Shown one piece after another: positions 6,442 to 13,883 of a stretch of DNA of 18,377 nucleotides (positions are counted from its first letter, which is position 1; every line of letters begins with the position of its first letter). This DNA comes from CAYXVJ01 sp964558445. GTDB taxonomy: Bacteria; Bacillota; Clostridia; Saccharofermentanales; Fastidiosipilaceae. The stretch is taken from the NCBI GenBank assembly GCA_964558445.1, contig CAZLEA010000032.1, positions 1 through 18,377 of the forward strand. Direction: 5' to 3'. The notes under the pieces were generated by a model, which was not told where the DNA came from, did not search any database, and saw only the letters and a program-made list of their open reading frames with translations. The translations under genes were made by a program, and so were the position numbers.

Positions 6442-8562
6442 ATGAGCAAAACAAACTATCGTTGTTCGTCTGTTTTGGCCTGTCTATGTACGGTAATACT
6501 GCTACTGACACCGCTCGTCTCGTGGATGATCGGTCAATCGAATCCGGAGAAGAGACTGTTGGCAGATACGCCAACAAGCCCCGTCGGAACGGGTACAGAA
6601 GCCGATCCGTATCGCATCGAATCCCTGGAGGCGCTCCAAGAACTTGCGTCCTTGGTAAATAGCGGAGATCTTGCGTTCGCCAGGGCGAGCTACCTCCAAA
6701 CCAAGGATATTGACCTGAGCTCGATCGAGGCTTGGCCCGGTATCGGCTCACAGATCTATCCGTTTCATGGCAACTATGATGGTGGAGGACATCGGATCAT
6801 TGGCCTCCGATGCATCCTGGAATCTGCCCGAAGCGAGAGCTATGGCCTCTTCGGGGTCAATAACGGTACGATCAAGCAGCTTCGACTAGATGAAGTTCAA
6901 GTGGCTGTGCGGGTACCGCCCGATCCGGCTCGAGGCCAAGATGAGGGTATCGTGAACATCGGGGCCGTGGTTGGCTGGAACACCGGTCGCATCTCGGATA
7001 TCACGGTAGACGGTAGCCTGAGACTCACACACGAGAAGGCAATACCGAACGCCAGCATGATCGGCGGTATCGTCGGACATAATCTGGGTGATGTGGTCCG
7101 CGTACAGAATCTGGCGAGTGTCAACTACGAGACGACGGTCACCGAAGAAGGACAGGGCATCGGTTATGCCGGTGGCATAGCGGGGGTGAACGATATCGGC
7201 GCGAGAATTGACTATAGCGCGAATCGTGGCAAGATTAGCAATCGCAACGCCTCCTCCATGAGCTCATCTGCCGGCGGCATCTGTGGTCAAAATAGCGGTA
7301 AGTTGGACTATGCGGCCAATCTAGGCCAGATAGAGACGGCCGGCAGTCACGGCACGGCAGGTGGAATTACGGGCTTCGATTTCGGTGGGCAGTATAGAGA
7401 TATCTACAACATTGGTGAGATAAGCGGCTATTACGCAGGTGGGATACTGGCTTGCGGGATGGATACTACGATTTCGCGTGCTTACAATGCGGGTTCGATC
7501 CGGGGGACGAGGGCTACAGCGTCTCTTGTCGCCGCCGCTTACTTCGGTCCATTGACGATCAAGGAATCATTTTGGCTTCAATCGACGGGGGTGGTTGTTG
7601 CGGAGGATATGTCCTTTGGCAGCTTAAGTATAGATGCTAGAGAATTAACGAGTAGTGAACTCCGGGCAGGTGAGGGGATGGACCTGTTTAGCTTCACTTG
7701 GGATTGGGCACTCGCGCCGTACGGTTTGAATCGAGCTTATCCAACCTTCCAATGGTTACTTCACGGGCAATTGGCAAGCCTGCCGAATCGTCTGGTCTAC
7801 CGTTATGGCGAAGCGCTTGATCTTCGTGGTGCAAGCTTGGTGTATCGACTAGGGGATTTGGAAGAAGAAACGCAGGCTCTCTTGTCCGAACATCTCTCGA
7901 CATTCGATCCATACTATCTTGGAACACAAATGATTGAAGTGGAAGCTCCCTATATTCAAGATAGCTTCCCCGTCATCGTCGAAGATTATGCGCTTGGCCT
8001 GCGACTGATCGAGGCGCCAACGAAGCTTCGTTATGCAATCGGTGAGGCACTTGATCTTAGCGGGATAGAGGTCTTGCTCGAGATGGCAAGCGGCAACGAC
8101 CTGTCGATCGACGTGGATGAAGAGATGGTCGACGGCTTCGATTCCAGTAGGCCCGGATCCTGTACGGTTTGGATTCGTTATGACGAATTCAGCTGCGCGT
8201 TCGAGGTATGGATCGATGAGGCCGAAGTGAGCACGAGTGAAACAGAATCGACATCGAGCGAAGCAGAGGAAACGAGTGAAACAGGGGAGACTGGCGAAAC
8301 AGAGGAGACTGGCGAAACAGAGGAGACGAAAGAAACAAGTCTTCCGACGATAGGTGAGAGTGAGACGGAGCCTTCGGCTAGTTCGAACGAAGCAGAATCG
8401 ACATCCGTGAACATAACAGACACTGACGTGACTACGATCGATGGACCGCCAATCGATCTGCCGACTACGGGTTACAATAACTCTTATCCGTTTGTCATAT
8501 GGCCGCTGTTGCTTGGCGGGGCTGCCTTGCTACTGATTGTCAGAGGTCGACGTGCGAATTAG
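6442..8562 (+). CDS. LPXTG cell-wall-anchored surface protein with GLUG-like repeats
   Basis: The 706-residue secreted protein has an N-terminal signal peptide (about 1-40), the lead-in GTGTEADPYRIESLEAL typical of GLUG-repeat adhesins, and about six glycine-rich repeats (about 100-360) of the form GGIxGxNxGxI. These likely build a beta-solenoid. Two Ig-like or bacterial Big_3-like segments follow (about 440-560: YRYGEALDLRGASLVYR and LRYAIGEALDLSGIEVLLE are visibly related). A Glu/Thr/Ser-rich spacer (about 566-665) leads to LPTTG at 673-677, a hydrophobic span and RGRRAN: a full sortase sorting signal. The start at 6442 follows GGGGAA with 7-base spacing; an upstream ATG at 6400 has its GGAG only one base away and would lengthen the signal peptide. 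The ligand is unknown; adhesion or substrate binding at the surface is inferred. It is a single-gene unit. Confidence 0.88.
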   Translation: MSKTNYRCSSVLACLCTVILLLTPLVSWMIGQSNPEKRLLADTPTSPVGTGTEADPYRIESLEALQELASLVNSGDLAFARASYLQTKDIDLSSIEAWPGIGSQIYPFHGNYDGGGHRIIGLRCILESARSESYGLFGVNNGTIKQLRLDEVQVAVRVPPDPARGQDEGIVNIGAVVGWNTGRISDITVDGSLRLTHEKAIPNASMIGGIVGHNLGDVVRVQNLASVNYETTVTEEGQGIGYAGGIAGVNDIGARIDYSANRGKISNRNASSMSSSAGGICGQNSGKLDYAANLGQIETAGSHGTAGGITGFDFGGQYRDIYNIGEISGYYAGGILACGMDTTISRAYNAGSIRGTRATASLVAAAYFGPLTIKESFWLQSTGVVVAEDMSFGSLSIDARELTSSELRAGEGMDLFSFTWDWALAPYGLNRAYPTFQWLLHGQLASLPNRLVYRYGEALDLRGASLVYRLGDLEEETQALLSEHLSTFDPYYLGTQMIEVEAPYIQDSFPVIVEDYALGLRLIEAPTKLRYAIGEALDLSGIEVLLEMASGNDLSIDVDEEMVDGFDSSRPGSCTVWIRYDEFSCAFEVWIDEAEVSTSETESTSSEAEETSETGETGETEETGETEETKETSLPTIGESETEPSASSNEAESTSVNITDTDVTTIDGPPIDLPTTGYNNSYPFVIWPLLLGGAALLLIVRGRRAN
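8278..8331 (+). repeat. Three 18-bp tandem units in the surface-protein spacer
   Basis: Units at 8278-8295, 8296-8313 and 8314-8331 share GAAACAGAGGAGACTGGC with few changes, encoding ETGETG/ETEETG/ETEETK. They sit in the wall-spanning linker just before the sorting signal, where length variation between strains is common. Confidence 0.85.
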
Positions 8563-8599
8563 GGGTGTGATTCGTAGCTAGATACCTGTGGTATAGGAC

Positions 8600-8631
8600 T
8601 TGGGACGGGCTTGCGGCATAGTTCGTCCCAA
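8600..8631 (+). other. Stem-loop downstream of the surface-protein gene
   Basis: TTGGGACG (8600-8607) pairs with CGTCCCAA (8624-8631) over a 16-base loop, 37 bases past the stop codon. There is no T-tract after it, so it may be a weak or factor-assisted terminator or an mRNA-stabilising hairpin. The rest of 8563-8662 shows nothing else recognisable. Confidence 0.45.
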
Positions 8632-8662
8632 TCTCCAATATGGCGAAATCGGCTTGTTTCGA

Positions 8663-8692
8663 TTGACAAAGGGGATCGATCTCAGCTATGTT
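8663..8692 (+). promoter_or_regulatory. Promoter of the B12 uptake operon
   Basis: A perfect TTGACA (8663-8668) is followed after 18 bases by TATGTT (8687-8692, 4 of 6 matches). The predicted start is near 8699, directly before a 6-bp hairpin with a stable UUCG loop (8701-8716) that would form the 5' end of the leader RNA. Confidence 0.65.
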
Positions 8693-8713
8693 GAAGAGGT
8701 CCAAGCTTCGGCT

Positions 8714-8870
8714 TGGCAGTAGATTTATTTGTTTAATACTGCTCTGGGTGATTGCCCGCTTCTTCTAGGCGAGCGATAGAATAGGGAATGCGGTTCGAAG
8801 CCGCAGCAGCCCCCGCTACTGTAAGCATGTCCGACTATATATATCGGTCATGTAAGCCAGGAGACCTGCC
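8714..8870 (+). ncRNA. Cobalamin (B12) riboswitch aptamer
   Basis: The leader carries the hallmark cobalamin riboswitch blocks in order: GGGTGATTGCCC, AATAGGGAA (8783-8791 region), GCCGCAGCAGCCCCCGCTACTGTAAGC, a variable hairpin around 8828-8853 (CATGTCCGA...TCGGTCATG), and the B12 box GCCAGGAGACCTGCC (8856-8870). The 5' GGCAG (8715-8719) can pair with the 3' CTGCC (8866-8870) to close the P1 helix. Ligand binding is expected to turn off the downstream btuFCD genes, most likely through the terminator at 8968-8990. Edges are approximate. Confidence 0.95.
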
Positions 8871-8967
8871 CGGAGGAGTTTCGTTCTGACTTTTCGGCGG
8901 GAAGAGGATGGCAGTAGCGACTATGAGAATCGACTTCGATTCACAAGAGCGATATCTGTATCCTTGG

Positions 8968-8990
8968 AAGCGGCGAGATGCCGCTTTTTT
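8968..8990 (+). terminator. Riboswitch-controlled intrinsic terminator
   Basis: AAGCGGC (8968-8974) pairs perfectly with GCCGCTT (8980-8986) over GAGAT and runs into six T's. It lies about 100 bases after the aptamer and 37 bases before the btuF start, the expected place for an attenuator that stops transcription when B12 is bound. A second small hairpin, GAATCG/CGATTC (8927-8932 with 8937-8942), lies between. Confidence 0.88.
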
Positions 8991-9026
8991 GTTGAGGTCA
9001 GATCAATCTTTCGTGGAGGGAAGAGA

Positions 9027-10079
9027 ATGAAACGTAGACTAATTGCCTTGATGCTTAGCTTGACGCTGGGCTTGACGGCTGCCGCTTGCGGTACGGGTAC
9101 GATGGGTACCTCGTCGCAGACACCGAGCACATCTGTTAGCGATAGCCGCGAAACCACGACAGAGGGTAGCACTACACCCGCTGTGACCGAAGAGGAGACG
9201 ACAAGCGAGACCTCACTTGGCCCAACAGGACCAAACGTTAGTGTGCCAAATGAGGATCGTGCGGGTAATACCGTCGAGATCCCCGCTGAAGTGAATCGGA
9301 TTGTCTCGCTGGTTGGTTCGATCACCGAGATCTTGGTTGACCTCGGCTTGGGCGACAAGCTGGTGGCGATCGATACGAACACAGTTGGATTCGACGGTGT
9401 GCCTACAGATATACCTGCTATCGATCTGATGAGCCCGGATATCGAGACCTTGCTCGCTGTCGATGCGGATCTGTTCTTGGTATCCAATATCAGTGATGCA
9501 GGCGGTGAGACATCTGCCTTCTCGCAGATCATCGACGCGGGTATCGCGGTCGCTTATATCCCAACAGCAGAGAGCCTGAAGGATATAGCATTGGATATTC
9601 GCTTCGTCGGTGAGGCCACCGGTCGTACTGTAGAAGCAGAAGCCTTGGTCCAGACCATGGAGAGCGGCCTGGCTGAGCTTGCGGAAGTTGCGGAGACGAT
9701 CCCCGAAGAGGAGCAGCGTTCTGTCTTCGTCGAGATCTCGGCAGTTCCCTATCTCTATAGCACAGGCAGCGGTACCTTCTTGAACGAGATCATCGAGCTT
9801 GTAGGCGCGAAGAACGTTCTGACAGATGAGACAGCTTGGGTGCCGGTCACCGAAGAGGCTGCAATCGCGTTAAACCCCGATGTGATCCTGACCAACGTCA
9901 ACTATATCGACGACCCGGTCGGTGAGATTCTCGGTCGCGAGGGCTGGGAGGCGGTCACGGCTGTAGTTGACGAAGCGGTCTATGCTATCGATAACAATCA
10001 CTCGTCTCTACCGAATCACAACGTCTTGGAGGCAGCCCGTGAGATTGCAGCTGCTGTTTATCCGGACTACTTCAAGTAA
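9027..10079 (+). CDS. btuF: Cobalamin ABC transporter substrate-binding lipoprotein
   Basis: The 350-residue protein is an extracytoplasmic binding protein of the BtuF/FhuD (Peripla_BP_2, cluster A-II) type. It starts at 9027 with GGAGGG 6 bases upstream; a longer in-frame reading from 8964 would begin inside the terminator and add a charged leader. The signal peptide ends in LTAAAC, a slightly unusual lipobox with Ala at -3. A Ser/Thr-rich linker (about 25-65) precedes the two-lobed fold, with the typical PAEVNRIVSLVGSITEILVDLG opening and SPDIETLLAVDADL. The C-terminal lobe includes a GxxVDEAVYAIDNN-like segment. It is first in an operon behind a cobalamin riboswitch, which sets the substrate as cobalamin or a corrinoid rather than a siderophore. 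Confidence 0.92.
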   Translation: MKRRLIALMLSLTLGLTAAACGTGTMGTSSQTPSTSVSDSRETTTEGSTTPAVTEEETTSETSLGPTGPNVSVPNEDRAGNTVEIPAEVNRIVSLVGSITEILVDLGLGDKLVAIDTNTVGFDGVPTDIPAIDLMSPDIETLLAVDADLFLVSNISDAGGETSAFSQIIDAGIAVAYIPTAESLKDIALDIRFVGEATGRTVEAEALVQTMESGLAELAEVAETIPEEEQRSVFVEISAVPYLYSTGSGTFLNEIIELVGAKNVLTDETAWVPVTEEAAIALNPDVILTNVNYIDDPVGEILGREGWEAVTAVVDEAVYAIDNNHSSLPNHNVLEAAREIAAAVYPDYFK

Positions 10080-10090
10080 GCGAGGGCCAA

Positions 10091-11155
10091 ATGACAAGCG
10101 GAGATTCACATTTAGCCTTGCGTCGTGGTCGGCTTGGTTCTCTATGCCTGCTGACCTTCATGCTTGCTGTGTTGATTCTCCTGCTGGGGATCGGTATCGG
10201 CAGTGTGACGATTCTACCGGGTCAGATTCTGCGGATTCTGGCACACAAGTTGCTCGGCAGATCTCTGCCGGCCGACATCCCCGCCAATCTCGTGGGCATA
10301 CTCTGGTCCGTTCGCTTGCCGAGAGTCCTCATGGCCTTCGTGGTCGGAGCCGCTCTCTCGGCATCGGGCGTGGTCATGCAGTCCGTGCTGAAGAATCCGC
10401 TGGCATCGTCTTATACGCTCGGTGTCTCGTCCGGTTCTTCCTTGGGGGCTGCATTTGTGCTCTTGCTGGGCCTCGGCGGCGGACTGCGCAGCTCGCTTAG
10501 TTTCCCGCTGGCAGGCTTCCTCTTCGGCACGGGGACCGTATTCTTAGTCCTCTGGATTGCCAAGCGATTGGATCGGGGGATGAGTAACACAACGATTATT
10601 CTGATCGGTCTTGTGATCTCGCAGTTCTTCGGCGGCATCTTGACTCTGATTATGTCTCTTGCCAGAGAGACGATGGAGCGCTTGGTGCTCTGGCAGATGG
10701 GCAGCTTCTCCGGCCTTGGTTGGTCCGCAGTCGCAATTGTCTCTGTTGTCCTCTTGTTTGGTATCCTCATCTTGATTCGCTATCATCGAGAGCTCGATAT
10801 CATGACCTTCGGTGAGACACAGGCACAGACACTCGGGATTCGTCTCACGGTTGTGAAGCCGCTTGTACTGATCGTTACGGCGCTCTTGACCGGTGCCAGC
10901 ATCTCGCTTAGCGGCGTGATCGGTTTCGTCGATTTGATTGCACCGCATCTGACAAGGCGCCTCTTCGGCACCTCGCATCGAGTCGTCTTGCCGATGTCTA
11001 TGCTGCTCGGGGGTACGCTGATGGTTCTGGCAGACCTCGTCGCCAGAAGCATCTTGGCGCCCAGAGAGTTGCCCGTGGGCGCGATTACGGCGATTATCGG
11101 GGCACCGTTTTTTGCTTATGTTTATTTCAGACGTAGGAGGGGTGGCGCGGTATGA
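10091..11155 (+). CDS. btuC: Cobalamin ABC transporter permease
   Basis: The 354-residue membrane protein belongs to the FecCD/BtuC permease family. It has about ten hydrophobic segments and the family landmarks RLPRVLMAFVVGAALSASG (about 76-94), NPLASSYTLGVSSGSSLGAA (about 103-122), the GxISLSGVIGFVDLIAPHLTR coupling region (about 273-293, contacts the ATPase) and ELPVGAITAIIGAPFFAYV near the end. Two copies would form the channel through the cytoplasmic membrane. The gene starts 11 bases after btuF with CGAGGG as its ribosome site, and its TGA overlaps the btuD ATG (ATGA), so the two are translationally coupled. Confidence 0.94.
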   Translation: MTSGDSHLALRRGRLGSLCLLTFMLAVLILLLGIGIGSVTILPGQILRILAHKLLGRSLPADIPANLVGILWSVRLPRVLMAFVVGAALSASGVVMQSVLKNPLASSYTLGVSSGSSLGAAFVLLLGLGGGLRSSLSFPLAGFLFGTGTVFLVLWIAKRLDRGMSNTTIILIGLVISQFFGGILTLIMSLARETMERLVLWQMGSFSGLGWSAVAIVSVVLLFGILILIRYHRELDIMTFGETQAQTLGIRLTVVKPLVLIVTALLTGASISLSGVIGFVDLIAPHLTRRLFGTSHRVVLPMSMLLGGTLMVLADLVARSILAPRELPVGAITAIIGAPFFAYVYFRRRRGGAV

Positions 11156-11922
11156 CACGAGATCTCCTCTATGTTGAGGGCCTTCGCGCCGGTTACGACG
11201 GCAGCGATGTGATACGCGATATATCGTTTCGCCTTCGCTCGGGTGATCGCTTGGTCATCTTGGGTCCGAACGGCTGTGGGAAGACGACTCTGATTCGTGC
11301 CGTGACGGGCACGCTCGAATCCGAGGGTATCCTCTTGTCACAGGGGCAGGATATCAGGCATATGAAGCCCGAGCAGCGGGCTGCGAGGATGGCTGTCTTG
11401 GCACAACTTGAGACCGCTTATTTCGCCTACTCCGTCTACGATACCGTCATGATGGGGCGCTATCATCTTCTTCGTCGCGGCTGGCTCAGTCGTCCGGGCG
11501 AGGAGGATCACGCGGCGGTCGAGGCTTCGCTGCGACAGGTGGGTCTCTGGGAACATCGCGATCGCTTGATAACCGATTTGTCCGGCGGTCAATTGCAGAG
11601 GGTGTTTCTCGCCAGGACGTTTGCCCAAGAGCCGAGCATCATCTTCTTGGATGAGCCGACCAACCACCTCGATCTCTTGCATCAAACCGAGCTGATCGCT
11701 TATCTGAAACAGTGGTCACAGGAGCCGGGTCATGCCGTATGCGGTGTGCTTCACGATCTGAATCTGGCTTCCGAACTTGCCGGCCGTGTGTTGCTGCTCG
11801 ATCAGGGCTATACGGTGGCTGAGGGGACCTGGGACGAGGTCTGTACGCCCGAGCGACTAGAAGCCGTATTCGGTATGGATGTACAGGGTTTCATGCGTGA
11901 TTCGCTTGGACGCTGGATGTGA
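11152..11922 (+). CDS. btuD: Cobalamin ABC transporter ATP-binding protein
   Basis: The 256-residue cytoplasmic ATPase drives B12 import with BtuC and BtuF. All ABC motifs are intact: Walker A GPNGCGKT (38-45), Q-loop Gln85, signature LSGGQ (143-147), Walker B IIFLDEP (163-169) with D-loop NHLD, and H-loop His201. It is of the FepC/BtuD type and overlaps btuC by 4 bases. No clear hairpin terminator follows it, so transcription could continue into the pyruvate dehydrogenase gene 125 bases downstream. Confidence 0.94.
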   Translation: MTRDLLYVEGLRAGYDGSDVIRDISFRLRSGDRLVILGPNGCGKTTLIRAVTGTLESEGILLSQGQDIRHMKPEQRAARMAVLAQLETAYFAYSVYDTVMMGRYHLLRRGWLSRPGEEDHAAVEASLRQVGLWEHRDRLITDLSGGQLQRVFLARTFAQEPSIIFLDEPTNHLDLLHQTELIAYLKQWSQEPGHAVCGVLHDLNLASELAGRVLLLDQGYTVAEGTWDEVCTPERLEAVFGMDVQGFMRDSLGRWM

Positions 11923-12047
11923 ATCGCTGGTTTGGTTTGCAATATGGTGCATAGTCTACGATAGTTTGAGTGTCAAAATAACTTGCAAATCAAAGCAATT
12001 CCTGTTAGTTTGGAAGTACAGTAAGCTGATGAAAGGCTGTACGTCAA

Positions 12048-13187
12048 ATGAATACATCTAGAATCGATCCCCTGGATTTCCGACAACAGTTGGACGGGGT
12101 TGCCAATATATTCCCCACACACCGCATCCTAAACGAAGCAGGCGAAATCGTCGATCAGGCGGCCTTCGCTAAGCTTGGCTTGACGTCTGACGAGCTTCGC
12201 TATCTGATGAACCGTATGGTTTGGGTTCGCGAGCTGAACAATCGCAGCACGATGCTGGCCAAACAGGGTTGGATGAGCTTCCATGCGCCCTATCTCGGTC
12301 AGGAAGCCAGTCAGATCGGTTCGTATCACGCGTTCGATAAGGGCGACTTCATGCTCGCCGGCTATCGCGTATTCGGCCCGCTGGTGCTGCATGGCGTACC
12401 GCTCTCGCAGTGCTTCCACTGGAACAACGGCCATGTGAAGGGAAATGACTATACCGATCAGAACGCGGTACCACCGCAGGTTATCATCGGGGCACAGATG
12501 GTCCAGGGAGCAGGTGTAGGCTTGGGGCTGCGTAAGCGCGGATCGAAGCAAGTCGCGCTGACCTATACCGGTGATGGCGGTAGTTCTCAGGGCGATTTCT
12601 ACGAAGGCTTGAACTTCTCCGGAGTCTACAAGTCTCAGATCGTTTATATCGTGGAGAATAACGAGTATGCGATCTCGACACACTGGACCCAGCAGACGGC
12701 AGCCGGGACAATCGCACAGAAGGCGGTCGCGGCAGGCATCCCCGGGATCCAAGTTGACGGTATGGATGTGTTCGCTGTGCTCAGCGCTGCACGTGCGGCA
12801 CGCGCTTGGTCGGTTGCGGGAAACGGACCGGTCTTGATCGAGACCCTGTGTTCGCGCTTCGAGCCGCACTCGCTCTCGGGTGACGATCCGAGCATCTACC
12901 GCGAACAAGAGAGCTACGAATATTGGCACCAACGGGATCCTCTGGCGAGAATGCGAAGCTTCCTTGAATCCCAAGGTCTGTGGACCGAGGCCGACGAGAC
13001 GGAAGCCCAAGAACAAGCGAGAGCAGATGTACGCCAGGCTGTTTCGGAAGTCAACGAGGCACCGAAGCAGAAGGTTAGCGACTTCATCAGAAACATGTTC
13101 GAGACACCAACACAAGAACTACAAGAGCAGCTAGACCATTATCTGGCACGGGAAGCCGCGGCAGAAGAAGAGCTGAAGAGCAAGTAA
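12048..13187 (+). CDS. pdhA: Pyruvate dehydrogenase E1 component, alpha subunit
   Basis: The 379-residue thiamine-diphosphate enzyme subunit closely resembles B. subtilis PdhA, including SFHAPYLGQEASQIGS, PPQVIIGAQ, the ThDP motif GDG(175-177)...NN(204-205), AGIPGIQVDGMD and PHSLSGDDP. With an E1-beta subunit it decarboxylates pyruvate and passes the acetyl group to E2. The usual pdhB, pdhC and pdhD genes do not follow: a strong hairpin comes 22 bases after the stop and the next gene is on the other strand. The ribosome site is weak (AAAGG about 11 bases from the ATG), unlike its neighbours. The 125-base gap before it has no convincing promoter. A related branched-chain 2-oxoacid E1-alpha is possible, but the match to PdhA is better. 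Confidence 0.88.
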   Translation: MNTSRIDPLDFRQQLDGVANIFPTHRILNEAGEIVDQAAFAKLGLTSDELRYLMNRMVWVRELNNRSTMLAKQGWMSFHAPYLGQEASQIGSYHAFDKGDFMLAGYRVFGPLVLHGVPLSQCFHWNNGHVKGNDYTDQNAVPPQVIIGAQMVQGAGVGLGLRKRGSKQVALTYTGDGGSSQGDFYEGLNFSGVYKSQIVYIVENNEYAISTHWTQQTAAGTIAQKAVAAGIPGIQVDGMDVFAVLSAARAARAWSVAGNGPVLIETLCSRFEPHSLSGDDPSIYREQESYEYWHQRDPLARMRSFLESQGLWTEADETEAQEQARADVRQAVSEVNEAPKQKVSDFIRNMFETPTQELQEQLDHYLAREAAAEEELKSK

Positions 13188-13209
13188 CGAAATAAATTAG
13201 CATAGAACA

Positions 13210-13245
13210 AATGCTCCTCGATTCATAAACAAATCGAGGAGCATT
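13210..13245. terminator. Bidirectional hairpin between convergent pdhA and the DtxR-type gene
   Basis: A perfect 14-bp inverted repeat (AATGCTCCTCGATT 13210-13223 with AATCGAGGAGCATT 13232-13245) with an 8-base loop lies between two converging genes. Each arm begins or ends in AAT/ATT but there is no long T-tract on either strand, so it probably works as a shared terminator of moderate strength. Confidence 0.75.
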
Positions 13246-13284
13246 CATCTGTATATCAGAAGTACGTAGCGCTGGTAGAAGCGC

Positions 13285-13722
13285 TTAGTCTCTGGGCTTG
13301 AAACCCTTCTCGGCAAAGAAGAACAGTTCCTCCTCATTCGCCTCAGGATAATCGATATTCTGTTGGTTCAAGTGATCCTTGACTCGTTCGAAGGTCTCGG
13401 ACGAGATGATATGCTCGATACGACATGCATCATCGTCAGCGACGATCGGTTCGACACCGAGCGAGATGAGGAAGCGCGAGAGTACGATATGACGCTGATA
13501 GACCTTGATTGCTTCCGATCGACCGGATTCGGTTAAGACCAGTCTGCCATCGGCTTCCATGATGAGGAAACCGTTATCTTCCAACAGGTGGACAGCACGA
13601 CTGACGGAGGGCTTCGAGAAACCCATCTCTTCGGCCAGATCGATGGAGCGGACTTCACCCAAGCGGTTCTCAAGAATGAGAACAGTCTCCAAGTACATTT
13701 GAGCAGATTCTTGCAAAACCAT
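13285..13722 (-). CDS. DtxR/MntR-family metal-dependent transcriptional regulator
   Basis: The 145-residue protein is a short DtxR/MntR-type repressor: a winged helix (about 5-72, recognition helix around SKPSVSRAVHLLEDNG) and a metal-binding dimerisation domain (about 73-125), with no SH3-like third domain. By alignment with MntR and DtxR, the primary metal site is Met9, Glu12, His78, Cys100, Glu103, His104. Met and Cys are the DtxR (iron) choices where MntR has Asp and Glu. The DtxR ancillary site is largely lost (Glu83 becomes Ser82, His98 becomes Asp96). The start has AGGA 7 bases upstream. Iron or manganese sensing is therefore open. No metal transporter is directly linked; the nearest is the Zn/Cd ATPase three genes away, which has its own repressor. 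Confidence 0.88.
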   Translation of the reverse strand: MVLQESAQMYLETVLILENRLGEVRSIDLAEEMGFSKPSVSRAVHLLEDNGFLIMEADGRLVLTESGRSEAIKVYQRHIVLSRFLISLGVEPIVADDDACRIEHIISSETFERVKDHLNQQNIDYPEANEEELFFFAEKGFKPRD

Positions 13723-13752
13723 GGTTCATTCCTGTTCTGTATGTTATAGCGG

Positions 13753-13767
13753 TAATAGATCCTATCA
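13753..13767. promoter_or_regulatory. Possible operator upstream of the DtxR-type gene
   Basis: A near-perfect inverted repeat, TAATAG-ATC-CTATCA, lies 31 bases before the regulator's start codon, downstream of a weak minus-strand promoter candidate (TTCACA, 17 bases, AACAAT). It could be an autoregulatory site, but it is short and AT-rich. Confidence 0.25.
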
Positions 13768-13825
13768 GCTATTGTTGCATATTTGTTCTTTTTTGTGAAG
13801 TATTGCATGCTACACAAGAGAATCT

Positions 13826-13854
13826 GCGACAGCTTACGACAGGCATGATAAAAT
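13826..13854 (+). promoter_or_regulatory. Promoter of the YtxH-domain gene
   Basis: GCGACA (13826-13831) and TAAAAT (13849-13854) are spaced by 17 bases, and the -10 has an upstream TG (extended -10, TGATAAAAT). Transcription would start near 13861, about 23 bases before the start codon. Confidence 0.55.
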
Positions 13855-13883
13855 TAGGACAGAACATTTAGGAGGGCTTAGTG

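Noticed and set aside
8178..8423. Minus-strand frame with VSPVSSVSPVS repeats
   Set aside because: It is the reverse reading of the 18-bp repeat spacer in the LPXTG gene and has no independent support.
8964..9026. Upstream in-frame start for btuF at 8964
   Set aside because: It would begin inside the riboswitch terminator hairpin and place a charged leader before the signal peptide; 9027 has an ideal GGAGGG site.
10544..11158. A 204-codon minus-strand open frame inside btuC
   Set aside because: It is rich in His, Gln, Asp and Arg, as expected from the reverse of a hydrophobic membrane protein gene, and has no start signal.
11923..12047. Possible regulatory element between btuD and pdhA, with TTTGCAA at one end and TTGCAAA further on
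   Set aside because: The 7-base inverted match is short and far apart, and no promoter with good -35 and -10 at proper spacing or terminator hairpin was found.
12129..13115. A 328-codon open frame on the minus strand across pdhA
   Set aside because: It lies wholly antisense to a clear, full-length PdhA, has no ribosome site or recognisable motif, and its Arg/His/Leu-rich translation is typical of a shadow frame.
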